Assembly: GCF_022601685.1 (NCBI RefSeq)
Contig: NZ_JAKUML010000003.1
Coordinates: forward strand, 1 to 64,000
DNA: 64,000 nt
Reading direction: 5' to 3'
Source of the DNA: Acinetobacter sedimenti
Lineage (GTDB): Bacteria > Pseudomonadota > Gammaproteobacteria > Pseudomonadales > Moraxellaceae
Shown here: piece by piece, positions 8,713 to 18,218 of the stretch
Position numbering within the stretch: the first letter of the stretch is position 1
Layout of the letters: every line of letters begins with the position of its first letter
The notes under the pieces: model-generated
What the model was told of the DNA's origin: nothing
Databases searched by the model: none
Seen by the model: the letters and a program-made list of their open reading frames with translations, nothing else
Translations under genes and position numbers: made by a program

Positions 8713-9777
8713 ATGAAGGATAAATTATGCATATTGAACAAATTAAACAGCATGAGGTTGTCATTAAGTCAAGGTCTGAATTATCCTGAAATCGACACAT
8801 TAGATGACGATTATTTTGCATATTGGACACAGCTCAATCAAAGCGATGAAAGAGTCCGTTTTGTTGCGATCTTAAATATTGCTGATGAAGAGCGAGAGGA
8901 GTTGTTGCCGTGGCTACATTATGCAGTGCAACATGATCCTGCTGAACTGGTTCGACTCGAAGCTGCAAAACGGCTCGAAGGTTGGGAAGATGAGGCGTCG
9001 ATCAAAGCCCTTGTGACTGCTTTATATGATGATTCTGCACACGTTGTTGATACCGCAACGCAAAGCCTCAGTGAAGTAAAACAAAGCCAGTCTGCGGATG
9101 TACTTGGGCAATTTTTAGATCAACCGCAAGTTCCTGTAAAGATTGCGATTTTACGTGCGCTGAAACCGCTTCGTGCGGTACAGCTTTATACACAGATCGA
9201 AGCGCATACAGCGCATGAAAATGCGTTGGTTCGCCGTGAAGCAGTAAGTGCGCTCAGTTGGTTACAACAACCACAAGGTATTGATGTACTTGCTAAAATT
9301 GTAGAAAAAGAAACGGATGTGGAAACACGACGTATAGCAACAGGTGGCTTGGCGTATGCAAAGAAAGCTACGCCGATCGTACAGCAGGCTTTGCAAGTTG
9401 CATTAGTTGCTGAAGATTGGCAGTTGCGTGTCGAATCTGCATTAACCATCGGACGTTTAAAATTGGTTGCACTTGAGCAGATCTTGATTGATAGCTTGCA
9501 GGACGATTATTGGCAAGTCCGTATTGCGACAGTACGAAGTCTAGGGCTGATTCAGTCACAACATGCTTTTGAAGAATTGGCGCTTAACTTTAATTTTGAA
9601 ATTAGTAATTTAAGGAAAGAAGTTGCTTTGGCTCTTGGTGAAATTGGTGGTGATCAAGCAGAACAATTGTTAAATCAACATGCTGAAGACCCTGATCCTG
9701 AAGTGCGTAAAGCTATCCGTATCAGCTTAAATCAAATTCAAGATAAGCAAATTCGAGAAAACCAGCATGCAGAATGA
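8713..9777 (+). CDS. HEAT-repeat domain protein
   Basis: A 354-residue alpha-solenoid of HEAT/PBS-lyase-type repeats, seen as recurring blocks such as LVRLEAAKRLEGW, ALVRREAVSALSWL, DYWQVRIATVRSLG and PDPEVRKAIRISL. Some such proteins are bilin-lyase-like, but without pigment genes here a scaffold role is more likely. The N-terminus is doubtful: the ATG at 8713 lacks a good ribosome-binding site, while AAGGA at 8716-8720 sits 6 nt before an out-of-frame ATG at 8727 whose reading frame ends after 20 codons at 8789. It overlaps the next gene by 11 bp. Confidence 0.75.
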   Translation: MKDKLCILNKLNSMRLSLSQGLNYPEIDTLDDDYFAYWTQLNQSDERVRFVAILNIADEEREELLPWLHYAVQHDPAELVRLEAAKRLEGWEDEASIKALVTALYDDSAHVVDTATQSLSEVKQSQSADVLGQFLDQPQVPVKIAILRALKPLRAVQLYTQIEAHTAHENALVRREAVSALSWLQQPQGIDVLAKIVEKETDVETRRIATGGLAYAKKATPIVQQALQVALVAEDWQLRVESALTIGRLKLVALEQILIDSLQDDYWQVRIATVRSLGLIQSQHAFEELALNFNFEISNLRKEVALALGEIGGDQAEQLLNQHAEDPDPEVRKAIRISLNQIQDKQIRENQHAE

Positions 9778-10051
9778 ACCCAACAGTATTGAATTTGATC
9801 CACACAGCCAAATGATTCAGTTCATTTGGTCGGATGACGATTTGACTTTAGCATTTCAGCCACATCAGCTGCGACTTCATTGTCCATGTGCTTTTTGTCG
9901 TGCACAGCGTGTGCGACAGCCGTTCTTTGTCGTGCAAGAAGACATTACTGTGAAAGCGATTAATTCACAGCGGTATGGAGTACAGATTTGCTTTAGTGAT
10001 GGACATGATAAAGGCATATTTCCGTGGTCATATCTCAAGGAAATTGCTTAA
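9767..10051 (+). CDS. DUF971 (gamma-butyrobetaine hydroxylase-like N-terminal domain) protein
   Basis: A 94-residue stand-alone DUF971 domain. Seen directly are the W-S-D-D-x-x-L opening, the Cys-rich LRLHCPCAFCRAQRVRQP stretch and the closing DGHDKGIFPWSYLKEI. Bacterial stand-alone members occur near Fe-S or ubiquinone genes in other genomes; no function is assigned here. The start overlaps the end of the HEAT-repeat gene by 11 bp, which implies translational coupling. Confidence 0.85.
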   Translation: MQNEPNSIEFDPHSQMIQFIWSDDDLTLAFQPHQLRLHCPCAFCRAQRVRQPFFVVQEDITVKAINSQRYGVQICFSDGHDKGIFPWSYLKEIA

Positions 10052-10145
10052 AAGAAAGTATGCTAAATATCAATGTAGAAAATAGAGATTGGATATGAGC
10101 TTGAGCTGATATTCAATTTTTTTATTTTAAGAGAAAGTATAGAAA

Positions 10146-10221
10146 TGGTGGGTCGTCCGCGACTCGAACGCGGGACCAACGGATTAAAAGTCCGCTGCTC
10201 TACCAACTGAGCTAACGACCC
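10146..10221 (-). tRNA. tRNA-Lys (anticodon TTT), copy 2
   Basis: A 76-nt cloverleaf read on the minus strand. It starts GGGTCGTTAGCTCAGTTGG, has the anticodon loop CTTTTAA (anticodon TTT), the T-loop TTCGAGT, and an encoded 3' CCA at 10148-10146. It looks identical to the copy at 10388-10463. A similar 5' flank (CTTGCGCTTC...AAGCAGTGCTTT) precedes each copy. Confidence 0.97.
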
Positions 10222-10387
10222 TGAGCGAGGTTAAAGCACTGCTTTAAACCGAAGCGCAAGAGAAATTGATGAATGATCAATTTCTTAAACATAAGAAGAA
10301 AGTTATCTTATATTTGCTCATGTTTAGAAAGAAGATTACTTTCTAAAGTGATTGTTTACAAAGATGTTGCAAACAGTTCGAAATAAA

Positions 10388-10463
10388 TGGTGGGTCGTCC
10401 GCGACTCGAACGCGGGACCAACGGATTAAAAGTCCGCTGCTCTACCAACTGAGCTAACGACCC
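10388..10463 (-). tRNA. tRNA-Lys (anticodon TTT), copy 1
   Basis: This 76-nt cloverleaf on the minus strand appears the same as the one at 10146-10221, including the anticodon loop CTTTTAA and the encoded CCA. The 166-bp spacer between the copies contains a hairpin (AGAAATTGAT/ATCAATTTCT, about 10259-10284). Both copies are probably cut from one transcript starting near 10650. Confidence 0.97.
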
Positions 10464-10653
10464 TGAGCGAGAAAAAAGCACTGCTTTTTTCGAAGCGCAA
10501 GTGAAAAAATCAATTTAGTATCAATTTTATCGACGCAAGAGAAAATCTATGATTTTCTTTAAGCATCTATTTCTACTCAGCAAAAGGAAAATAGTTATCT
10601 TCCCACCACATCAAAGTTAAAACTTTAAATGTGTCTTCATTTCGATGGAGCGT

Positions 10654-10681
10654 ATTGTAGCAATTTATCTGATGAACACAA
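10654..10681 (-). promoter_or_regulatory. candidate sigma-70 promoter for the tRNA-Lys pair
   Basis: On the minus strand, TTGTGT (10681-10676) and TACAAT (10659-10654) are separated by 16 bp. Transcription would begin near 10647 and run about 185 nt before the first tRNA-Lys. That leader contains a short hairpin (AGAAAATC/GATTTTCT near 10550) and repeats of CGCAAG. No other gene on this strand lies between it and the tRNAs. Confidence 0.45.
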
Positions 10682-10736
10682 GGGGAAATTCTATTTGTAC
10701 CGTATGTTTGTCTATAATTACACCATTTTAAGGCAG

Positions 10737-10762
10737 AAAAGCAAAGTCTAAACTTTGCTTTT
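10737..10762 (-). terminator. hairpin terminator after the acyl-CoA synthetase gene
   Basis: AAAAGCAAAGT (10737-10747) pairs perfectly with ACTTTGCTTTT (10752-10762) around a 4-nt loop. The U run is part of the stem. It lies about 30 bp beyond the stop of the leftward acyl-CoA synthetase gene. Confidence 0.6.
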
Positions 10763-10790
10763 CATGGGATTTTTCATGAATCGAATCAGC

Positions 10791-12623
10791 TTAGAAGCGA
10801 TATTTCCCCTGATTGATTTGCTTAAATACCGTTGCATCAACTTCACTATACGCAGCGTCACTTGGTAGTAAGACAAAGATTTGTTCTTGGCATTTTTCAG
10901 GATCGAAAGCTTGCTCTTTTAACTTATTCTTTGAGTATTTGAACGTACCAGTGGTTTCGATTTGCTTTTGAATCCGTAAAAATACAGGGACAGCATAGGC
11001 AGGAAGCTCAGCTTTAAAGGCATTAACCATATTTTTGAGGTCATTCTCGTCGAGGGATTTACCCTCTTGCAAGGTGATCGCTGCCATGCCAGCGCGACCA
11101 TTGGTGTTTGGAATTTCGACACCATAGACCACAGCTTCAGAAATTTTTTCATAATCAGAAACGATATTTTCGACTTGTGTGGTCGATACATTTTCACCTT
11201 TCCAGCGGAAAGTATCGCCTAAACGGTCAACGAACTGCGCATGGCGGAAGCCAATATCACGTACCAAGTCGCCTGTATTAAAGAATTTATCACCAGACTT
11301 TAAGACATTTTCCATAATTACGGATTTATTCTTTTCAGGATCGGTGTAGCCATCAAATGGTGAACGACTGGTAATCTTGCCGATCAACAATCCAGATTCA
11401 CCTTTTTTGACTTTTTGACAAAAGCCATCTGCACCACGAATTGGCTCATTTTTCTCTTTGTCAAAAGCGATGATCGCATACGGTGTTGGTGAGAAACCAA
11501 CGGTATTTTCAAAGTTGAAAATATTACTAAAGCCGACATTGCCTTCACTTGAAGCATAGAGCTCTAAGACTTCGTCTACGTTGAAGCGTTCTTTGAACTC
11601 GTGCCAAATGTTTGAACGCATACCATTACCAATCATCTTGCGGACACGGTGGTTGCGTTCTTCAGGTGTTGGCTCGCAATCGAGTAGATAACGACAAAGT
11701 TCACCCACATAACCGATCGCTGAAGCATCGAACTTTTGAACATCTTTCCAAAAGTTTGATTTTGAAAACTTACGACGGATTGCCAATGTTGATGCACCTG
11801 CAATCACCCCACACCAACACACGACCATGCCAGTTGCGTGATAGAGCGGTAGCGTTGCATACATCACGTCATCTTGATCTAAATCAAGTACATGACCATA
11901 GGTACCATAGGCAAGCATCCAACGGCTGTGTTTGAAAATCACGGCTTTTGGTAAGCCTGTCGTACCTGAAGTGTAGATGTAGAATAAACCGTCTTTGCCA
12001 CAAACTTGATTGGTGGTTGATGGGTTATGCTTTTTGCACGTTTGAATCGCTTGCGCAAGATCAACAAAAGGCTTTGGTGCTGTGGTTTTAAAGGCATCAT
12101 CTGCAAACCAATAGTATTTATCTTTTGCGAGTTCTAAATCGTTTTGTACATCGAGCACGGCTTGCTGTACTTCTTCGCCGATGACAACAGCAAAAGGTTT
12201 AACTAAGTTGATACTGTGACTCAAAACCTTGCTACATTGCGAGGTGTTCACGAGTGCAGTAACAACTCCAATTTTGGCAAGTCCGAGTACGGTTACAACG
12301 AGTTCAGGGCGGTTTTCGATCATTACTGCAATGACGTCGCCTTTTTTTGCACCTTGTTTTAAGAAGTAGTCGGCAATTTGGTTTGCCCAAGCATTGAGTT
12401 CGGTATAGCTAAATTTCTGATCTTCGTATAGCAGGGCGGTACCTGTAGGGTTTTCCTCGACTGCTTTTTCAAATGCCCAACCTAAACCACAAGCGCTACT
12501 TGGACGTCGTAAATATGCATGCCTCAATCCATTCAAGACATTGGGTAGCTTCTTGGCGAATTGAGGAACTTGTTTAATCACGTCTGAGAGGGAAATAATA
12601 TCTTTGGTCGCATCGTGGCTCAT
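10791..12623 (-). CDS. long-chain acyl-CoA synthetase (FATP-type, AMP-binding)
   Basis: A 610-residue adenylate-forming enzyme that activates fatty acids to acyl-CoA with ATP. The P-loop-like YTSGTTGLPKAV is near residue 212, LYASSEGN provides the central A5-type motif, and FNTGDLVRDIGFRHAQFVDRLGD followed by FRWKGENVSTTQVE forms the hinge. This last wording and the overall length match the FATP/very-long-chain acyl-CoA synthetase branch more than E. coli FadD. AGGAGC lies before the ATG. It stands alone, so its role in import, beta-oxidation or lipid recycling is not set by context. Confidence 0.9.
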   Translation of the reverse strand: MSHDATKDIISLSDVIKQVPQFAKKLPNVLNGLRHAYLRRPSSACGLGWAFEKAVEENPTGTALLYEDQKFSYTELNAWANQIADYFLKQGAKKGDVIAVMIENRPELVVTVLGLAKIGVVTALVNTSQCSKVLSHSINLVKPFAVVIGEEVQQAVLDVQNDLELAKDKYYWFADDAFKTTAPKPFVDLAQAIQTCKKHNPSTTNQVCGKDGLFYIYTSGTTGLPKAVIFKHSRWMLAYGTYGHVLDLDQDDVMYATLPLYHATGMVVCWCGVIAGASTLAIRRKFSKSNFWKDVQKFDASAIGYVGELCRYLLDCEPTPEERNHRVRKMIGNGMRSNIWHEFKERFNVDEVLELYASSEGNVGFSNIFNFENTVGFSPTPYAIIAFDKEKNEPIRGADGFCQKVKKGESGLLIGKITSRSPFDGYTDPEKNKSVIMENVLKSGDKFFNTGDLVRDIGFRHAQFVDRLGDTFRWKGENVSTTQVENIVSDYEKISEAVVYGVEIPNTNGRAGMAAITLQEGKSLDENDLKNMVNAFKAELPAYAVPVFLRIQKQIETTGTFKYSKNKLKEQAFDPEKCQEQIFVLLPSDAAYSEVDATVFKQINQGKYRF

Positions 12624-12745
12624 ATCAGAGCTCCTGTTATACTATCTATCAATGAAATAAACACCAATGTTCAATAATTCACATTGATGCTTTGGGAGAA
12701 TAACGTACAGAAAAATACTCTACGTGTCTTTGATCATACTTAAGA

Positions 12746-12783
12746 AAAAGCGCAATACTTAAGTCAATAGGTATTGCGCTTTT
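12746..12783 (-). terminator. intrinsic terminator of rne
   Basis: AAAAGCGCAATAC (12746-12758) pairs with GTATTGCGCTTTT (12771-12783) around a 12-nt loop. It lies directly at the end of the leftward rne gene and also separates it from the acyl-CoA synthetase promoter region. Confidence 0.75.
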
Positions 12784-12786
12784 GAA

Positions 12787-15700
12787 TTAAGCTTGATCAG
12801 CATCCTGACTCGCTTTCTTCGGTGGTCTACCTCTTGGGCGACGTGGGCGAGCAGGTTTATCATCTTCGCCTTTCGCTTTGCTTGGGCGATCTGATTTTTC
12901 ATCATCCTCTGAAGCATCGTCATCAGATTCAGAAGTGTCATCATTTTCAGATGAGGTATCTTCTTCTGTTGTGAGTTCAAGATCAGCCTGCTGAGTTGCT
13001 ACAGCGGATGGTTCGGCAGTGGTTGGCTCTACGTCATCTTTTTGCTCGACATCACTTTCCACAGCTTCTTGCGTTGCATCTGCCACAATCGTCGCCACTG
13101 TGCTATTGGCAATTACTTGCACATCGTCAGCTTGGGTGGTTTCAGGTCGTGGTGCGTAAGCATTTTGCTGTGCAAGTTTACGCTTTTGACGTGGGTCATT
13201 GCTTAGTCGAACTGTTGGCTCAGGTGGTGTTAAAGACAGTGCTTCAACAGGTTCCTGATTTTGTTCACGAGGCAATTCGACATCACGTGTCACAGGACCT
13301 GTGAAAACGTCGTCTTCATCTTCCTCAATTTCACTTGATTGGAATGCTTCGGTGTATTTTGCGACAGCACGGTTGAAAGTTGAGATAAGTCCAAACTGTT
13401 CAATCAATACATTGTAGTCTTCACCGTAGACATAGCGAATCAAACCAACCACGCTAAACTGCGCCAAGCTTGCCAAAGATTTGGCATTCAATGGTGATTT
13501 TTGCGTTGATTTTTGTGCACGCTTTTCAGCTTTACGGCGACGCTTTTCACGTGGATCATTGCTTGCACGTGTAGCAGGTTCATCACTGGCTTCGCTTTGC
13601 TCGTCATTGCGAGATTGAGCTTTGCCTTTATTTTTGCCTTTTGCTTGAGGTGCATCAGCGACAGCTTTCGCCCCATTATTACTGTCAGCTCGCTTAGAGG
13701 ACTGACGGTCTTGCTCGGATGTTTTTTCGTCACTTGATAGAGTTTCAAGTTTGCTTTCAATCGCAGCAACTGGCGGCGTGCTGTTAGAACGCTCTAAAGC
13801 AACGATCTCAGTTTGTGCTGTGTCAGTATTGACCAACATTGCCGTCGGTAAAGTTTCCGCAGTGCCTTGCTCAAAAATCTGAACATTGATCTGCTCGTTA
13901 GTTTGATTAGATTGTTCGTTAAGAACATTTTGATCACGTTCACGTTGAGGGCGTTGCGGACGGTTTTGGTTGCGCTCACGACGTGGCACAGCATTTTGAT
14001 TGCGGTTGCCATTTTGATCTTGATCGCCATTTTGACGATTGCGACGATCATTCTTTTGTTTACGCTGACCGTTATCCTCTTGATCGACTTGTGGTTGATC
14101 ATTGCGAAGTTCGTTACGCTGTTCATTGCGTTGTTCAGAACGGTTTTCTGTACGTTGCTCACTACGGTTGTCTGTGCGTTCTACACGATCCGTACGTTGA
14201 TCTTTACGCTTACGTTTGTCTTTACGACGTGGACGGTCATCTTTGTCTTGAGCATCATTTGCAGTCGAAGCATTTGGATTGAGGTATCCATTGACTGCTT
14301 GCACTTGTTGCTCAATATTGGCATCAATTTGACCAAACTGACCACGGCTCACCGCACCTGTGTTGACCAATTGCTCGATCGCAGCAGCAGCATTTTTTGC
14401 ATTACGGCTTTGATCTGTGGTGCGAGCTTGCTTTGGTACAAACAAGTTTTCTAACCACGCACATGGACTGCTACTTGCTTGAGGTGCAGGAGCTTGTGCA
14501 ATTTGCTGTGTATTTTTCACTTTTGCAGATGGTGCAGTCGGTTGATCTGCACTTGCTTTAATCGCAGTGTGTGGTGCTTCTTCGATATGCCACGTTGAAG
14601 ATTCATAGCCGATGTCTTTTTCGCTTGAACGTGTTGCTTCAGTACGTTCATAGCTCGTTGGCGCATAACCTTCAGGGTTAAATTGAATTTCGTAATGTGG
14701 CGTTTCTAAGTGTGGATGTGGCAATACTGTGACACGTACACCTGAAGTTTGCTCAAGATAGACAAGGCTGTGACGCTTCTCATTGAGTAAGAATGCAGCG
14801 ATTTCTACAGGGACTTGAACCTGTACTTCACCTTGACGATGTTGTAGCGCAATCTCTTCCACTTTACGCATGATCGACAATGACAATGAGCGTTGATCAC
14901 GCACCATGCCTGTACCATGACAGCGAGGGCAGACGTAGCCAGTAGATTCTTCAAGTGACGGACGTAGACGTTGACGGCTCATTTCCATCAAACCAAAACG
15001 TGACAATTGCCCAAATTGGATACGTGCACGGTCGCTTTGTGTAGCTTCACGCAGTTTTGCTTCAACCATACGTTGGTTGCGCTCACGCCCCATGTCGATG
15101 AAGTCGATCACGATCAAACCGCCCATATCACGTAGGCGCAGTTGACGAGCGATTTCTTCGGCAGCTTCTAGGTTGGTGTGAAGCGCAGTGTCTTCCACAT
15201 CTTGACCACGAGTCGCTTTTGCTGAGTTGATGTCGATTGCGACCAATGCTTCGGTTTGATCAATCACGATCGAACCACCTGATGGCAACTTCACTTCACG
15301 CTCATAAGCGGTTTGGATTTGGCTTTCAACACCAAAATGCGCAAACAGTGGGTCGTTTAAAGTATAGGTTTTTAATTTGTCTAATTGATTTGGCATCACT
15401 GCTTTGACGAAGTTATAGGCTTCGTTGTAGGCATTTTCGCTATCGATCAAAATTTCTGCGACGTCATCACGCAGATAGTCACGGATGGCACGGGTCACTA
15501 CACCTGCTTCTTGATGCACGAGCATCGGTGAAGGCCCATTTTTTGCTGAGTTTTGGATTTGATTCCAAAGGTCTAGCAAGTGTTGTAAGTCGAGTTGTAA
15601 TTCTTCTTTGCTGCGTCCAATCCCTGCAGTGCGGATGATCAAACTCATGCCACGAGGTAGATTGAGTGAGGCTAAAATTTCTTTCAATTCTTCACGGGTT

Positions 15701-16131
15701 GAACCTGAAATCTGACGGCTGATACCGCCACCTTTCGGGTTGTTTGGCATCAATACCAAATAACGTCCTGCAAGTGAAATATAGGTCGAAAGCGCAGCAC
15801 CTTTGTTGCCACGCTCTTCTTTTTCCACTTGTACCAAAAGCTCAGTGCCTTCGGTAATGAGTTCACGGATATTGTGGTTTTGACGAGGATCGCCTTGTAG
15901 ATAAGAGTGTGCGATTTCACGTAAAGACAAGAAGCCTTGACGTCCTGCGCCGTATTCTACAAAGACTGCTTCTAAAGAGGGTTCTACTCGGGTCACATGA
16001 CCTTTATAGATGTTTGATTTTTTCTGTTCACGCGTGCGATTTTCAAGGTCAAAATCATACAGACGATTATCTGTGACAAGTGCAACACGAACTTCTTCGG
16101 CATGTGTTGCATTGATCAACATACGTTTCAT
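12787..16131 (-). CDS. rne: ribonuclease E
   Basis: A 1114-residue RNase E, the endonuclease that starts mRNA decay and processes rRNA and tRNA precursors. The N-terminal half contains the S1 domain (about 38-120), the Mg-binding catalytic Asp300 (VAIDINSAK) and Asp343 (VIDFIDMG), and the zinc-link CPRCHGTG (Cys401, Cys404). From about 520 on it is disordered and very rich in Arg, Asn, Gln, Asp and Glu, as expected of the RNA-binding and degradosome-scaffold tail. The extreme C-terminus is acidic, then basic ([12 protein letters not shown]). The long 869-bp interval to rluC probably contains an autoregulatory 5' leader, as known for E. coli rne. Confidence 0.97.
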   Translation of the reverse strand: MKRMLINATHAEEVRVALVTDNRLYDFDLENRTREQKKSNIYKGHVTRVEPSLEAVFVEYGAGRQGFLSLREIAHSYLQGDPRQNHNIRELITEGTELLVQVEKEERGNKGAALSTYISLAGRYLVLMPNNPKGGGISRQISGSTREELKEILASLNLPRGMSLIIRTAGIGRSKEELQLDLQHLLDLWNQIQNSAKNGPSPMLVHQEAGVVTRAIRDYLRDDVAEILIDSENAYNEAYNFVKAVMPNQLDKLKTYTLNDPLFAHFGVESQIQTAYEREVKLPSGGSIVIDQTEALVAIDINSAKATRGQDVEDTALHTNLEAAEEIARQLRLRDMGGLIVIDFIDMGRERNQRMVEAKLREATQSDRARIQFGQLSRFGLMEMSRQRLRPSLEESTGYVCPRCHGTGMVRDQRSLSLSIMRKVEEIALQHRQGEVQVQVPVEIAAFLLNEKRHSLVYLEQTSGVRVTVLPHPHLETPHYEIQFNPEGYAPTSYERTEATRSSEKDIGYESSTWHIEEAPHTAIKASADQPTAPSAKVKNTQQIAQAPAPQASSSPCAWLENLFVPKQARTTDQSRNAKNAAAAIEQLVNTGAVSRGQFGQIDANIEQQVQAVNGYLNPNASTANDAQDKDDRPRRKDKRKRKDQRTDRVERTDNRSEQRTENRSEQRNEQRNELRNDQPQVDQEDNGQRKQKNDRRNRQNGDQDQNGNRNQNAVPRRERNQNRPQRPQRERDQNVLNEQSNQTNEQINVQIFEQGTAETLPTAMLVNTDTAQTEIVALERSNSTPPVAAIESKLETLSSDEKTSEQDRQSSKRADSNNGAKAVADAPQAKGKNKGKAQSRNDEQSEASDEPATRASNDPREKRRRKAEKRAQKSTQKSPLNAKSLASLAQFSVVGLIRYVYGEDYNVLIEQFGLISTFNRAVAKYTEAFQSSEIEEDEDDVFTGPVTRDVELPREQNQEPVEALSLTPPEPTVRLSNDPRQKRKLAQQNAYAPRPETTQADDVQVIANSTVATIVADATQEAVESDVEQKDDVEPTTAEPSAVATQQADLELTTEEDTSSENDDTSESDDDASEDDEKSDRPSKAKGEDDKPARPRRPRGRPPKKASQDADQA

Positions 16132-17027
16132 GGGTGTAATACCTAATCAAGGATGACCCAAACGCATCAACACCACATTCTGACTTCATTGATCATAGCA
16201 AGCGAAAGGTTTTGAATAGATGCTTTTTCATCGTTTCGTTCAAATCATTTTCGCAATGTTGCGACAGTTGAGATCAACGGTACATTTTCTTTTTTCAAAA
16301 ATGAAACGGTCTTATCAATGTCAGCATACTGTTGCCAAGTCTCTGTTGAGATTCGTTGCAACGATATTCACTGGGGGACGCATTGTATTTAAGGTGACTA
16401 TCTGTTCACAATTTGCGATAAGACGCATGGATTTAGACATCAAAATTACGTTGTAAGCGTTAAATCGTTAAATCTAAATCATTCGATCTTTTGCTAGTCA
16501 TTTCTTTCAAGCCACGGAATGCTCATCGTGGCGAGGGCTAACAAACCTTAAATGATCAAATGGGTTGCCTGAATATCTTGCGTGGTGCAATGTGTCTGAT
16601 GCAATCCGTTATCAATTAAACTAACTTAACGATTGATTGGTCGTTGGTTAGCGACATTTGCATGCTGTGCGGTGGACATGGTTAAAATAAACACATGCAC
16701 ATCACAGTTTTGCCGATATAATCTGCCATCGGCTTAGGCATAATCTTTGAGGACCGACACGTCATCTTATGTGCATCTATCGTCTTATTTTCTCAAAAGA
16801 AGATATTTTGTGATGGACGGTGACGTTGGTATCCGTGCGCTGAATATAGCAAATACATCGCCATCTGCCTATATGATATTTGCGATTAATTGATGTTATT
16901 TGCTTAAAAAATAGGCAAAAATTGTGAAAATGTGCGCTCTCCATGTCTTTGGCTACATTTGCTAGCGTGATCAATGTAAAATATTGATCTTAAATAAACA
17001 GTGCGCAAAGTCTTCCACATCCTACCC
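16132..17027. promoter_or_regulatory. long rne-rluC divergent intergenic region with hairpins
   Basis: About 870 bp separate the two divergent genes and no convincing ORF fills them. Visible structure includes CCACG/CGTGG near 16513-16532, GCCGAT/ATCGGC near 16713-16734, and the palindrome GATCAAT-7 nt-ATTGATC at 16969-16989 just before rluC. In E. coli a 361-nt rne leader with hairpins mediates feedback by RNase E. A similar role here is inferred from position and length only. Confidence 0.5.
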
Positions 17028-18155
17028 ATGAAAAAAGTTGTGAGTTTTATGAACCGATCTAATTCTACTTCATCGTCAAAGTTGTCGTTTGCTAAAGCTT
17101 CGTCCTTAAAACAATCATCTTCAAAAAAGCCATCTTTTAAAAAGCCACTATCGAAAGCATCGACTTTAAAATCAGCACCTTCAAGACCTGCAAAGTTCGA
17201 AAAAGAAAAGTTTAAAGAAGAAAAAGTTGATGTTGATACAGTAGGCGCTTGGCAAAGTGTGACGTGGATTGATGTGACGGAGCATCATGAGGGACAGCGC
17301 ATTGATAACTTCCTATTTCGCACCTTAAAAGGTGTGCCGAAAAGTCGGATTTACCGACTGATTCGTGAGGGGGAGGTGCGTGTCAACAAAAAGCGCATTA
17401 AAGCAGAAACCAAGCTCAATATCGGTGATCAAATCCGTATCGCACCGATTCGCATGCAACAACAAGAGGATCATGTGCCGATCGGCGATAGCGTGGCGCA
17501 AGGTTTGCTGGCTCGCATCATCTATGAAGATGAGGGTTTGATCGTGATCAATAAGCCGTCGGGCATTGCGGTACATGGCGGGAGCGGTGTGGCGTATGGC
17601 TTGATCGAAGCGATGCGCCAAGCGACTGGCAAGAAATATTTAGAATTGATTCACCGTATCGACCGTGATACGTCGGGCTTGGTGATGATCTCCAAAAAGC
17701 GTTCTACACTGAAAGTCTTGCAAGATGATCTGCGAGCGCATCGCATCAAAAAGACCTATGCGGCGATCGTGAAAGGTGTGGTGACTTTGGACAAACAGTT
17801 GATTGATGCGCCATTATTACGTTATGAATTGAACAACTGTGAGCGCCGTGTTCGCGTGTCGAAAGAGGGCAAGCCTAGCCAAACTCAGTGGAATGTGGTT
17901 GAGCGTTATACTGGAGCGACACTAATCCACGCCTCGCCGTTGTCTGGTCGGACTCATCAAATCCGTGTACACGGCTTGAGTATCGGTCATCCGCTGGTCG
18001 GCGATGATAAATATGGGCATCAAGTACCGTTTTCGCATCACGATGTCAAACGACTCTGCCTACATGCTATGCGTTTGGAAATACCGAATTATCCTGTGAT
18101 CGAAGCGCCGTTACCCGATGATATGCAAAAACTGATTAAAAGTCTGAGTAAGTAA
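17028..18155 (+). CDS. rluC: 23S rRNA pseudouridine synthase RluC with low-complexity N-terminal extension
   Basis: An RluA-family pseudouridine synthase. An S4 RNA-binding domain (RIDNFLFRTLKGVPKSRIYRLI...VNKKRI) is followed by the catalytic domain with the active-site Asp motif HRIDRDTSG and the closing SGRTHQIRVH. Divergence from rne is the same arrangement as in E. coli and supports RluC (23S rRNA 955/2504/2580) rather than RluD. An additional N-terminal stretch of about 60 residues is almost only Ser, Lys, Ala and Pro. The start is unsure: GTG at 17001, ATG at 17028 or ATG at 17049, none with a good ribosome-binding site. Confidence 0.9.
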   Translation: MKKVVSFMNRSNSTSSSKLSFAKASSLKQSSSKKPSFKKPLSKASTLKSAPSRPAKFEKEKFKEEKVDVDTVGAWQSVTWIDVTEHHEGQRIDNFLFRTLKGVPKSRIYRLIREGEVRVNKKRIKAETKLNIGDQIRIAPIRMQQQEDHVPIGDSVAQGLLARIIYEDEGLIVINKPSGIAVHGGSGVAYGLIEAMRQATGKKYLELIHRIDRDTSGLVMISKKRSTLKVLQDDLRAHRIKKTYAAIVKGVVTLDKQLIDAPLLRYELNNCERRVRVSKEGKPSQTQWNVVERYTGATLIHASPLSGRTHQIRVHGLSIGHPLVGDDKYGHQVPFSHHDVKRLCLHAMRLEIPNYPVIEAPLPDDMQKLIKSLSK

Positions 18156-18218
18156 TCAGATAGCAATTGAAGTCGGATAGCTTTTGAAACGAACTTGTAC
18201 GAGATAGATATTTTACTG

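Noticed and set aside
13867..14454. Open frame of 195 codons on the plus strand inside rne
   Set aside because: It lies antisense to the low-complexity RNase E tail; its hydrophobic residues arise from reversed Arg/Asn/Gln codons, and it has no ribosome-binding site or neighbours.
16220..16456. 78-codon open frame in the rne-rluC gap
   Set aside because: It has no convincing ribosome-binding site and an unusual composition; the region is better explained as leader or promoter DNA.
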